Shown: positions 1 through 6,305, counted from the first letter of the stretch. The stretch: 7,538 nucleotides of DNA from DATHBR01 sp036389955 (GCA_036389955.1 DASVVJ010000794.1:1-7538), one strand, 5' to 3'. A program made the numbers and translations. Notes: a model not told the origin generated them from the letters alone.

Positions 1-52
1 TGGAACGCATGGGCCGTATGAGGGCCCCGTTCCGAGGTGGGAGGCGAGCGTG

Positions 53-274
53 ATGAAGGGCGTTCAGAGCCGTCATCTGGATCCGGTCTGCGGCAGACAC
101 GTCGAAGGGCCCGAGGGCCGCCCCTCGGCCGAGTACAAAAAGCGCCGCTACTTCTTCTGTTCGGAGCGGTGCCGCACCGCCTTCGAGAAGCAGGCGGAGC
201 GCTTCCGGCTCAATGACCTGGCGCGCGCCGGTGCGCTGCTCTCACCGGGGCGGGTGCGCTGGGGCATCTCCTGA
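53..274 (+). CDS. Small YHS-domain protein, probable metal-binding
   Basis: This is a 73-aa protein. YHS domains are short cysteine-containing modules thought to bind metal ions, found alone or attached to copper and heavy-metal transport proteins. The signature is visible: DPVCG near residues 10-14, a Y-K-K-R-R-Y-F-F-C stretch, then C-S-E-R-C around residues 36-40, followed by a basic helix ending in a typical F-x-x-x-x-x-R-F. The usual Met after CG is replaced by Arg. I chose ATG at 53 over the adjacent GTG at 50 because GGAGG at 40-44 is then 8 nt away rather than 5. The gene converges with recJ, their stop codons lying only 9 nt apart, so the two are not an operon. The domain call is good; the metal and partner are unknown. 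Confidence 0.85.
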   Translation: MKGVQSRHLDPVCGRHVEGPEGRPSAEYKKRRYFFCSERCRTAFEKQAERFRLNDLARAGALLSPGRVRWGIS

Positions 275-283
275 GCCGGCACC

Positions 284-1996
284 TCACGCGGCGGAACGCA
301 GGTCCTTGAGCCGCAGGGAGACGCGGCGCTGGCCGCGGAAGGTGTCCATGCCGACCTGGAAGGCCAGGTCCACGGGCCCTTCGACGACGGACAGCTTGTC
401 GCCCATGCCGAAGCCGATGGCGTCCATGTCCGGCGCATCCAGCAGGGCCAGCTTGAGGTGGGCCGAGCCGTAGCCCGTCTTGGGCGGCAGCACGCGGGGG
501 CGGGCCACCTGGCGGCGCATCACCAGCACCGGCTCGGGGTTGCCCTGGCCGAAGGGCCCCAGCTTCTGCAGACCCTCCACGGCGCGCTCGTCCAATTCAT
601 TGGGCGTCACCACCGCGTCCACCTTGCAGCGGGGCACCAGGTCCTCGAGGGTGAGCCGCTCGTTGGCCACGCGCTCGAAGGCCTCGCGGAAGGCGGGCAG
701 CCGGTCTGCCTCGATGGTGAGGCCGGCGGCGTACTTGTGGCCGCCGAAGCGGACGAACAGATCCGAGCACCCGCTGAGCGCGTCGAAGAGGTGGAAGGCC
801 TCGATGCTGCGCGCCGAGCCCTTGCCCACCCCGTCCTTCACGCCGACCATGACGGTGGGACGGTGGAAGCGCTCCACCACGCGCGAGGCGACGATGCCGA
901 TGACGCCCGGGTGCCAGCCCTCGGAGTAGAGGACGAAGCCGCGCGCATCCTTGCGCGTCTCGGCCTGCTTGAGGGCCTCGGTGAGGATGTTGCTCTCGAT
1001 GCCCTGGCGCTCGGCGTTGGCGCCATCGAGCACCTGAGCCAGGCGCCGGGCGTCCTCGATCGAGTCCGAGGTGAGCAACTGCAGGCCCAGGGACGCGTCA
1101 TGCAGGCGGCCCGCGGCGTTGATGCGGGGCCCGAGCCGGAAGCCCACCTGGCCGGCGGTGACGGGGGCATCGGGCTCCATGCCCGCGGCCTCCTTGAGGG
1201 CGCGGACGCCGGGGCGGCGGGCGGCGGTGAGCTCCTGGAGCCCGTGGGCCACGAGAATGCGGTTGGCGCCGGTGAGGGGCACCACGTCGGCGACGGTGGC
1301 CATGGCCACCAGGTCCATCAGCGCCTTGAGGTTGGGCTCGCGGCGGGTGGCGAAGAAGCCGTCCTCGCGCAGGCGCTTGCGGATGCCCATGCAGAAGTTG
1401 AAGGCCACGCCCGCGGCGCACAGCGTCTTGGTGGGGTACTCACAGCCGGGCTGGTGCGGGTTGAGCACGGCGACGGCGGGAGGCAACGTGGCGGGTACGG
1501 TGTGGTGGTCGACGATGATGACGTCCACCCCCAGGTCCCGGGCCCGGGCGATCTCGGCGACGGCCGAAATACCGCAGTCCAGTGTGACCAGGACCCGCGT
1601 GCCCTCGGCCGCCAGCTTCTCCACCGCCTGGACGTTCAGGCCGTAGCCCTCGCCCAACCTGTGGGGGATGTAAGTGCCCGGCTGGATGCCCAACTCGCGC
1701 AGGAAGAGGGCCAGCAGCGAGGTGGAGCACACCCCGTCCACGTCATAGTCACCGTACAGAGTGATCTTCTCGCCCTGGCGCATGGCCCGGGTGAGGCGCT
1801 CGACGGCGGCAGGCATGCCCTTCATGCGGAAGGGGTCGGGCAGATCGGCGAGCTTGTCGGAGAGGAAGGCGGAGGCAGCCTCGGGGGTGCGGTAGCCGCG
1901 ATGCAGGAGGATGCGGGCGGGCAGCGGATGCAGGCCCAGCTCACCCGCGAGCGACTTCGCCTGATCATCAACCGTCTCGGGTAAGAGCCACCGCAC
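284..1996 (-). CDS. recJ: Single-stranded-DNA-specific 5'-3' exonuclease RecJ
   Basis: RecJ degrades single-stranded DNA 5' to 3' in RecFOR recombination, mismatch repair and replication-fork processing, using two metal ions. In 570-aa numbering the DHH phosphoesterase core shows GDYDVDG at 82-88, LDCGIS at 139-144, DHH at 163-165 and VADVVP at 235-240. GPRINAAGRL follows at 289-298. The DHHA1 domain carries GKGSARS at 391-397 and GGHKYAAG at 418-425. An OB-fold region from about 455 starts with a GPFGQGNPEP stretch typical of RecJ. Length is close to E. coli RecJ (577 aa). The frame stays open to a GTG at 2056, adding 20 residues. I prefer GTG at 1996 because it gives an N-terminus MRWLLPE and has GAGGAGA at 2010-2004, about 7 nt upstream. 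All catalytic motifs are intact. It is divergent from the barrel gene and shares with it a region holding a LexA-like palindrome. Confidence 0.95.
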   Translation of the reverse strand: MRWLLPETVDDQAKSLAGELGLHPLPARILLHRGYRTPEAASAFLSDKLADLPDPFRMKGMPAAVERLTRAMRQGEKITLYGDYDVDGVCSTSLLALFLRELGIQPGTYIPHRLGEGYGLNVQAVEKLAAEGTRVLVTLDCGISAVAEIARARDLGVDVIIVDHHTVPATLPPAVAVLNPHQPGCEYPTKTLCAAGVAFNFCMGIRKRLREDGFFATRREPNLKALMDLVAMATVADVVPLTGANRILVAHGLQELTAARRPGVRALKEAAGMEPDAPVTAGQVGFRLGPRINAAGRLHDASLGLQLLTSDSIEDARRLAQVLDGANAERQGIESNILTEALKQAETRKDARGFVLYSEGWHPGVIGIVASRVVERFHRPTVMVGVKDGVGKGSARSIEAFHLFDALSGCSDLFVRFGGHKYAAGLTIEADRLPAFREAFERVANERLTLEDLVPRCKVDAVVTPNELDERAVEGLQKLGPFGQGNPEPVLVMRRQVARPRVLPPKTGYGSAHLKLALLDAPDMDAIGFGMGDKLSVVEGPVDLAFQVGMDTFRGQRRVSLRLKDLRSAA

Positions 1997-2003
1997 TCGC
2001 CTG

Positions 2004-2010
2004 TCTCCTC
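2004..2010 (-). promoter_or_regulatory. Ribosome binding site deciding the recJ start
   Basis: On the - strand this reads GAGGAGA, a near-ideal Shine-Dalgarno sequence about 7 nt before the GTG at 1996. The longer in-frame GTG at 2056 has no comparable site, which supports the 570-aa form. Confidence 0.6.
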
Positions 2011-2061
2011 TGCCCGGTAGGCTGTAGCGCCGGGTCACCTGATCCTGAGTGACCACACATT

Positions 2062-2090
2062 ACCCTAAGCGTCTGACCAGGACACCCCAA
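2062..2090 (-). promoter_or_regulatory. Candidate recJ promoter
   Basis: On the - strand TTGGGG (2090-2085) and TAGGGT (2067-2062) are separated by exactly 17 nt. Each matches the housekeeping sigma consensus at three of six positions. Transcription would begin near 2055, giving a leader of about 60 nt to the GTG at 1996 and making the upstream GTG at 2056 an unlikely start. The match is weak and such matches can arise by chance. Confidence 0.25.
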
Positions 2091-2113
2091 CCTGCGAGGA
2101 GGATACTTCCCTT

Positions 2114-2131
2114 CCTGAACGCTCGTTCAGG
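2114..2131. promoter_or_regulatory. LexA-box-like palindromic operator
   Basis: This is a perfect inverted repeat with 8-bp arms, CCTGAACG and CGTTCAGG, around a 2-nt centre CT. From 2115 its 17 bases fit at every position the Myxococcus xanthus LexA consensus as I recall it (CTRHAMRYBYGTTCAGS). It sits between the divergent recJ and barrel genes, about 25 nt beyond the candidate recJ -35 element and 89 nt before the barrel ATG, so it could serve either gene. TetR-family operators have a similar shape (TGAACG-NN-CGTTCA) and are the main alternative. A second perfect 10-bp palindrome, CGAGCGCTCG, follows at 2132-2141. Confidence 0.55.
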
Positions 2132-2219
2132 CGAGCGCTCGTCCGCTCCCTTGGGTGGGGCCGCGCGGGATTGCCCGGATGCACAGGTTGAGTGCGCACC
2201 ACCTGACATGGAGGCGGGA

Positions 2220-2804
2220 ATGAAGCGACGAGGCATCCAGGTGATGGGCTTGGCCTTGGGGTTGGGACTGGCGGGGACGGCTTTCGCCCAGGAAGACAAC
2301 AAGCAGGGGGATCTCAACGTATTCCTGCGTGGCGGGGTGAGCGACTACACGGGGGACATCGGCGAGGACGTGCAGGCGGGGCCGGCCTGGGGCCTGACGG
2401 TGAACGTGCAGCCGATGCGCAGCCTGGGGTTCGAGCTGGGATACGAGGGCTCGAAGAACGACGTGACACCGGATGTGCTGCCGGATGCCTCGTTCACGCG
2501 GCATGGCATCAGCGGGCTACTGAAGATCGCCCCGCCGCTGATCGAGAAGGTGAAGCCCTTCGTGGGCGTGGGCCTGGGGGCCTCGTACATCTCGGTGAAC
2601 GGGGGCGGCGGGCTGTACGACTCGGACCTGGTGGAGGAGGTGCCGGTGGCAGCGGGCCTCGAGTTCAACACCGGGGCGATCACCGCAGGCGTGCGCGGTA
2701 CGTACCGGCTGCTGGTGGATGAGGGCATGGCCGACGGGACGACGGTAGGCAACCCGCAGGGCGGCCTCTTCGACGCCTCGTTCACGCTGGGCGGCCGGTT
2801 CTAG
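2220..2804 (+). CDS. Outer-membrane beta-barrel protein, secreted, unnamed
   Basis: This 194-aa protein probably forms a small beta-barrel in the outer membrane; no specific ligand or function can be read from it. It starts with a clear signal peptide: basic MKRRG, a hydrophobic core rich in Leu, Gly and Ala, and an AFA cleavage site, so the mature protein should begin at QED near residue 24. The rest alternates short amphipathic strands with Gly, Asn and Asp turns (for example VFLRGGV, LGFELGYEG, KPFVGVGLGASYISV, GAITAGVRGTYRLLV). It ends in FDASFTLGGRF; a terminal Phe after alternating hydrophobics is the usual barrel-assembly signal. The frame is open from 2049, but ATG at 2220 is supported by the signal peptide and by GGAGG at 2210-2214, 5 nt upstream. 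An in-frame ATG at 2208 would add only four residues. It resembles OmpA/OmpW-type eight-stranded barrels by size only. Confidence 0.85.
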   Translation: MKRRGIQVMGLALGLGLAGTAFAQEDNKQGDLNVFLRGGVSDYTGDIGEDVQAGPAWGLTVNVQPMRSLGFELGYEGSKNDVTPDVLPDASFTRHGISGLLKIAPPLIEKVKPFVGVGLGASYISVNGGGGLYDSDLVEEVPVAAGLEFNTGAITAGVRGTYRLLVDEGMADGTTVGNPQGGLFDASFTLGGRF

Positions 2805-2818
2805 CGCGCCGCATGCAC

Positions 2819-2855
2819 GGTGCCCCCGGCGGGTTCGAATCCCGTCGGGGCTAGA
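2819..2855 (+). repeat. tRNA T-arm-like hairpin, possible tRNA 3' remnant or terminator
   Basis: The core GCGGG-TTCGAAT-CCCGT (2829-2845) is a textbook tRNA T-arm, with a 5-bp stem and a 7-nt loop of consensus sequence. It is followed by seven bases that would be an acceptor strand (CGGGGCT) and an A in the discriminator place. No matching 5' acceptor strand, D-arm or anticodon arm is found in the roughly 75 bases before it, so it is not a working tRNA. The bases before the T-arm (CCCCCG) also pair with those after it, extending the stem to about 12 bp with one mismatch. It could therefore equally be a hairpin terminator for the barrel gene, although no T-run follows. A remnant of this kind is what integration at a tRNA 3' end leaves behind. 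Confidence 0.4.
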
Positions 2856-2869
2856 GTCCAATCGGGAGG

Positions 2870-2901
2870 CCCTCCATGTTCTCGCTGCTCGAGATGGAGG
2901 G
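2870..2901 (+). promoter_or_regulatory. Stem-loop sequestering the ribosome binding site of the DAC gene
   Basis: CCCTCCAT (2870-2877) is exactly complementary to ATGGAGGG (2894-2901). The right arm contains the GGAGG Shine-Dalgarno sequence of the gene starting at 2909. An alternative inner stem, TCTCG/CGAGA around CTGCT, lies within the loop. The same CCTCC could instead pair with the GGAGG at 2865-2869 that serves the micro-ORF. Ribosomes reading the micro-ORF would melt the stem, so this looks like a translational coupling device. Pairing is seen in the sequence; function is inferred. Confidence 0.45.
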
Positions 2902-2908
2902 GTATTGA
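2876..2908 (+). CDS. 10-codon leader micro-ORF
   Basis: The ATG at 2876 has GGGAGG at 2864-2869, 6 nt upstream. It encodes MFSLLEMEGY and stops at TGA 2906-2908, immediately followed by the ATG (2909) of the next gene with no spacing. The frame spans the hairpin that covers the downstream ribosome binding site. Strong Shine-Dalgarno spacing and a stop touching the next start suggest a translated leader peptide that couples translation. Alternatively it is a scrap of the first codons of a gene disrupted when the downstream gene arrived. I recognise no homologue for so short a peptide. Confidence 0.35.
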   Translation: MFSLLEMEGY

Positions 2909-4177
2909 ATGTCTCAGCCAATCTACCCGGACCGGCTCGTGGAGCGGTTGGCGAAAGAGTGGGAGCCGCCCCACCGCCGACCGCTACATGGGAATCCGAG
3001 TGGCATACCGATTCGACAGGATGTGCTTCGCGCGGTGTTGGACTCGGCATTCTTCGCGTCGCTTCATACCGAGGAGGGCCACCATCATGACCTCGCCCTG
3101 GTGCTCGTCAACAGCCCACGCCAGCTCACCGAGTTAGACTTGCCGTGGCGAGTGCACCTCTTGGTTTCACCGCTCACGCTCAAAGCAGACCGCTTGGCCA
3201 AGCTCGCGCCGGCGTTGCAAGGCGGCACGCGCTTTCTGGTCGTACAGGTTGGCGATGTTGCGCCGGTGATCGTCGGGGTGGGGGATGCACCCGAGATAGG
3301 CCAGTTCCTCGCCGAGGACCGATACCCGCGTGTTCGAGTCGTCGGACCCGGAGACATGGTGTTCTACCGGGGTGACAGCGCCGTATTCCGGTATCGAGCC
3401 GGGGGTGTCGACGAACTCTGGCCTCACTTCTTTACATCAAGGGGGGAACCTGCTGACGCGATGCTCAGGATCGGGCAACGACTCTTCAATCATTGGAACG
3501 CTCCAGCGGATCAAACCGCTGGAGCGGCTGTCGCCACCTACCTATCGAAACTCGTCGATCAGATCGCTCAGCTCGGGCACGGCGGCATGCTCGCGGTTCT
3601 GGCGCCAGACGACGATCTCTCCGAGGAACTACGAAACGCCTGCGCGTACCCGATTCAACCTCTCAACCTAGGTCATTCCCTAGTGGCTGACTACGAAGCC
3701 ACTTGGCTCTCCGATCAAATTGATCAAGAGATCATGGGGCCGTCACCGGACTATGCACCGGCACGAGCGCTAACGATCGCTGAGCTCGAGCAGGAAGCTG
3801 AATCGCGCGATGCACATGATGTCGCCGATTCGCACATCCGCACTGTTGCCAGCATGGCTGCCGTTGATGGCGCGGTTCTGCTGACTCATGAGCTAAAGGT
3901 GCTTGGGTTCGGATGCAAACTCCCGGGCCTCAAGGGCCCAGCACCGCGCGTTCTTCGTGCCCCCGCCTCCCCCAACGAGAATCCCGCGACATACGACCTG
4001 ACCATGCGGGGCACTCGCCACACCGCAGCGGCATTGTTCGCGGACACGCGCCATGGGCGCATGGCTTTCACCGTGTCCGCCGATGGGCCAGCTGCCTGCT
4101 TCACGTGGAGCCCAGAGCATAAAGCAGTCGTCCACTGGCCTGTTCACGTCGGTGCATTTGCCCCGCGAGGGTGGTGA
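2909..4177 (+). CDS. Probable DACNV-type sensor fused to a diadenylate-cyclase-like (DAC) domain
   Basis: DAC domains convert two ATP into cyclic di-AMP. In this family an N-terminal sensor is predicted to control the enzyme in nucleotide-signalling conflict systems. In the 422-aa product, residues about 30-170 look like the sensor; AFFASLHTEEG at 48-57 is the most recognisable part. A GHGGMLAVL stretch at 223-231 opens the C-terminal half. The DAC motifs follow: DGA at 320-322 and GTRHTAA at 368-374. The canonical second motif is RHR, but the third position here is Thr, so cyclase activity is uncertain. No signal peptide or membrane segment is visible, so it should be cytoplasmic. The ATG at 2909 has GGAGGGG at 2896-2902. 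Codon use is looser than in neighbours (TTA, ATA, CTA, many T/A third positions), pointing to horizontal transfer. Family assignment is from remembered motifs, not a search. Confidence 0.7.
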   Translation: MSQPIYPDRLVERLAKEWEPPHRRPLHGNPSGIPIRQDVLRAVLDSAFFASLHTEEGHHHDLALVLVNSPRQLTELDLPWRVHLLVSPLTLKADRLAKLAPALQGGTRFLVVQVGDVAPVIVGVGDAPEIGQFLAEDRYPRVRVVGPGDMVFYRGDSAVFRYRAGGVDELWPHFFTSRGEPADAMLRIGQRLFNHWNAPADQTAGAAVATYLSKLVDQIAQLGHGGMLAVLAPDDDLSEELRNACAYPIQPLNLGHSLVADYEATWLSDQIDQEIMGPSPDYAPARALTIAELEQEAESRDAHDVADSHIRTVASMAAVDGAVLLTHELKVLGFGCKLPGLKGPAPRVLRAPASPNENPATYDLTMRGTRHTAAALFADTRHGRMAFTVSADGPAACFTWSPEHKAVVHWPVHVGAFAPRGW

Positions 4178-4181
4178 TTTC

Positions 4182-4204
4182 TGACTGCGCGCTGTGCGCG
4201 GTCA
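4182..4204 (+). terminator. Stem-loop just after the DAC gene, possible terminator
   Basis: TGAC-T-GCGC pairs with GCGC-G-GTCA around the loop GCTGT. This gives a 9-bp stem with one T-G wobble, starting 4 nt after the stop codon at 4175-4177. No run of T follows, so intrinsic termination would be weak. It may instead protect the transcript end. The 148 bp between the DAC and nuclease genes hold nothing else I can support. Confidence 0.3.
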
Positions 4205-4325
4205 TCTGCACTGAGCGTTCGCACTGTCTCCCGTGCTGGACGGCCGGCTCCAGCTTCGGACACCGCGAGCCATCGTTTCCCTGCGAGGCCACGTTGGCTC
4301 GCTTCGTGCTTCAGCGCTGCGGGCC

Positions 4326-5318
4326 ATGTCTGGCCCTCATGACCTCTTCGTCCGCTTCACCTTCGGCCAACCCGAGCGAGCCGCGGCCGAGCTGCACGCC
4401 GTCCTGCCCCCTCCCCTCGTCGCGCAGGTGGACTGGACGAGCCTGCGGCGAGAGCCCAGCAGCGTCGTGGACGAAGAGCTACGGGAGACCGAGAGCGACC
4501 TGCTCTTCTCTGCTCGCCTCTTGGGTGGGCGGCCCCTGCTTTTCTACGTTCTTCTGGAGCACCAGTCCTCGGTAGACCGGTGGATGGCGCTGCGCATGCT
4601 GCGCTACGTGGTGCGCCAGTTGGAGCGCTGGCGCCAGGAGCATCCGGACAGCGCCCTGCTGCCGGTCATCCTCCCTCTGGTGCTGTACCACGGGCCCGGT
4701 GGTGGCTGGAGCGCCCCGCGCCGGGTGGAAGAACTCTTCGACCTCCCCAGCGAGGACGAGCAGCCAGAGCACTGGAGAGCCCTGGTTCCCCGCTTCGAAT
4801 ACCGGGTGGATGACCTGACGGTCGAACGCGCCGAAGTGCTGATGGCGCGTCCGGGTCCACCTCTGGTGCCGCTAGCTCTGCTTTGTCTGCGCTATGGGCG
4901 CACGGAGGAGTTGGCCGAGCGCTTACCAAGCTGGGAGGCGCTCCTCGTACAGCTGCTCTCCACGCCCAATGGCTTCGAGGAAATGACTGTCCTCTTCCAA
5001 TACCTGCTGCGGGTGGGAGATGAAGCCGCGCAGGCGACCACCGTGGCTATGTTAAAATCGGTAGTAGGGGAACAGCGCGCGGAGGAACTGATGCCGAATT
5101 GGTTTGAGAAGCACTTCGAGCGAGGGCGTCAGCAGGGTAAGGCCGAGAGGAGCGCCGAGTACCTGCTCCGAGTCTTGGCCGGCCGGGGCATCCCCGTCGA
5201 CGACCAGTCCCGGCACCGCATCATGTCCTGCACGGACGTAGCGACTCTGGACCAATGGTTCGAGCGGGCATTGAAGTCCACGCGTCTCTCGGAAGTACTC
5301 GGGGACCTGGCGCAGTGA
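4326..5318 (+). CDS. Rpn-family PD-(D/E)XK nuclease (transposase_31 / YhgA-like)
   Basis: Rpn proteins are metal-dependent DNA endonucleases first linked to recombination and later to toxicity and antiphage defence; most are not true transposases. The 330-aa product has the family opening PHDLFVRFTFGQPERAAAEL at residues 4-23. The nuclease core follows: ESDLLF with catalytic Asp58, strand LLFYVLLEHQS with Glu78 and Gln80 (an ExQ variant of ExK), and the conserved PLVLYHG at 117-123. The C-terminal region contains QQGKAERSAEYL and a WFERALKSTRLSEVL tail usual in these proteins. The frame is open from 4233, but ATG at 4326 gives the expected N-terminus; its ribosome binding site is weak. Composition is high-GC like the host, unlike the DAC gene 148 bp upstream. 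All core residues are present, so it is probably active. An internal start at 5091 is listed separately. Confidence 0.88.
   Translation: MSGPHDLFVRFTFGQPERAAAELHAVLPPPLVAQVDWTSLRREPSSVVDEELRETESDLLFSARLLGGRPLLFYVLLEHQSSVDRWMALRMLRYVVRQLERWRQEHPDSALLPVILPLVLYHGPGGGWSAPRRVEELFDLPSEDEQPEHWRALVPRFEYRVDDLTVERAEVLMARPGPPLVPLALLCLRYGRTEELAERLPSWEALLVQLLSTPNGFEEMTVLFQYLLRVGDEAAQATTVAMLKSVVGEQRAEELMPNWFEKHFERGRQQGKAERSAEYLLRVLAGRGIPVDDQSRHRIMSCTDVATLDQWFERALKSTRLSEVLGDLAQ
5091..5318 (+). CDS. Candidate intragenic C-terminal Rpn short form (possible antitoxin)
   Basis: Within the nuclease gene and in its frame, ATG at 5091 (Met256 of the long protein) is preceded by GGAGGAA at 5081-5087, with 5 nt between GGAGG and ATG. 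This is a far better ribosome binding site than that of the full-length gene. Starting there would give a 75-aa protein made of the C-terminal region only, without the nuclease core. Rpn genes of enteric bacteria are known to make such short forms, which bind and inhibit the full-length toxin. The site and frame are seen; translation and inhibition are inferred. Because GAG-GAA simply encodes Glu-Glu, a chance match is possible. Confidence 0.4.
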   Translation: MPNWFEKHFERGRQQGKAERSAEYLLRVLAGRGIPVDDQSRHRIMSCTDVATLDQWFERALKSTRLSEVLGDLAQ

Positions 5319-5352
5319 ACGCAGAGCGTTGGCCGCACGGGTTACTGAAAGC

Positions 5353-6210
5353 TCAGTGCATGGCCTCGATGTGGCTCAGGAGCGCCGCCGCGAGCGGGGA
5401 CACGACAGCACGTGGAATCGCGTGCCCCATCCCCTCGATCGTCACCAAGGTCGAGCGCGGCAGGGTCTCCGCCAGGAACCGCGAGTTGGACTCGGGATTG
5501 GTGGGATCCTCCGGGGTGGCGATGACAAGCGTGGGCACGGTGACGTGAGCAAGCTCCGCCCCACGAGCCAGTCCGGCGGGGTCAACCCGCGCATGGGCCG
5601 TCGAGGTGTCGTGACGGCCGGCGTGGGCGATGAGGCGCCGCTCGAGCGCGCGGAACTCCTCGGCATCGAAAGGAATCGCCTTACCGTTGAGCCTGCGCCA
5701 GTTCTCGACCCGCCATTCGATCTGCGCTTCGCGCTCACGCGGCTCGAACATGTGGCTCCAGAACTCGTACAGGCTGGGGTCTATGGGGGCTCGTGCCGTC
5801 AGGTTGGGGCGGGCGGGCGCGCCTTCGAGGGCGGGCGCCCCGATAACCGTCGCGCTGAGCAACCGCTCGGGATGCGCGACCAGGAGCCACTGCACCAGCA
5901 AGCCTCCCAACGACAGGCCCACGACGTGCGCGCGTTCGATGCCAAGTGCATTGAGGATGGCCAGTGCATCCTCGGCCATCCGGGTCCCGGAGTACGGCAC
6001 CCTGTCGAAAGCCCAGGTGGACGCTCCGGTGTCCCGGTGGTCATAGCGGATGACCCGGTGCTTCCGGGCCAGGGCATCCACGAGCTCATCGGGCCAGACC
6101 AGTCCTGAGACGGTGGAGCCCATGATGAGCAGAACGGCGGGCGCATCCTCCGGCCCCCGTGACTCGACCCAGAGTGAGACTCCCTTGGCGACCTCGACGA
6201 AGCGTTCCAT
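5353..6210 (-). CDS. Alpha/beta hydrolase (RdmC-like esterase fold)
   Basis: A 285-aa cytoplasmic serine hydrolase of the alpha/beta fold; the substrate cannot be told from sequence. The catalytic triad is readable: nucleophile Ser100 in the elbow GLSLGG (98-103), acid Asp235 in ATPEDPTNP, and His263 in GMGHAIP. LLIMGST at 27-33 is the oxyanion loop, with Met in place of the usual His before Gly. RYDHRDTGAS at 55-64 is typical of the branch that includes the aclacinomycin methylesterase RdmC and many unnamed hydrolases. A helical cap region spans about 137-210. There is no signal peptide. ATG at 6210 gives the normal N-terminus (MERFVEVAKGVSLWVESRG); its ribosome binding site is weak. The gene converges with the nuclease, 34 nt apart, and is divergent from the kinase. 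Confidence 0.9.
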   Translation of the reverse strand: MERFVEVAKGVSLWVESRGPEDAPAVLLIMGSTVSGLVWPDELVDALARKHRVIRYDHRDTGASTWAFDRVPYSGTRMAEDALAILNALGIERAHVVGLSLGGLLVQWLLVAHPERLLSATVIGAPALEGAPARPNLTARAPIDPSLYEFWSHMFEPREREAQIEWRVENWRRLNGKAIPFDAEEFRALERRLIAHAGRHDTSTAHARVDPAGLARGAELAHVTVPTLVIATPEDPTNPESNSRFLAETLPRSTLVTIEGMGHAIPRAVVSPLAAALLSHIEAMH

Positions 6211-6305
6211 GGGCCCAGCTTCGCAGGACGGCGCGAGGAGGGCTCATCTTTTTCACACCAGGGCCAGCCTCTCTCTACCTCCTCTCATAGGCCTTCACGG
6301 GTGCG

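Noticed and set aside
458..1984. 508-aa open frame on the + strand
   Set aside because: It lies wholly antisense to recJ, is rich in Gly, Ala, His and Glu as expected from the reverse of GC-rich codons, and has no recognisable domain; recJ has all its motifs in the other strand.
2049..2219. N-terminal extension of the barrel protein by 57 residues
   Set aside because: It would place the signal peptide in the middle of the protein and run through the LexA-like palindrome; ATG at 2220 has a good ribosome binding site.
4326..5318. Insertion sequence, because the family is often labelled transposase
   Set aside because: No terminal inverted repeats or target duplications are seen around the gene, and Rpn proteins are nucleases rather than cut-and-paste transposases.
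5318..5330. AACGC-AGA-GCGTT hairpin between the convergent nuclease and hydrolase genes, considered as a shared terminator
   Set aside because: A stem of only 5 bp with a 3-nt loop and no T-run on either strand is too weak to call.
5329..6108. 259-aa open frame on the + strand opposite the hydrolase
   Set aside because: The - strand frame carries a complete Ser-Asp-His triad and the family motifs; the + frame is low-complexity Arg/Gly-rich sequence.
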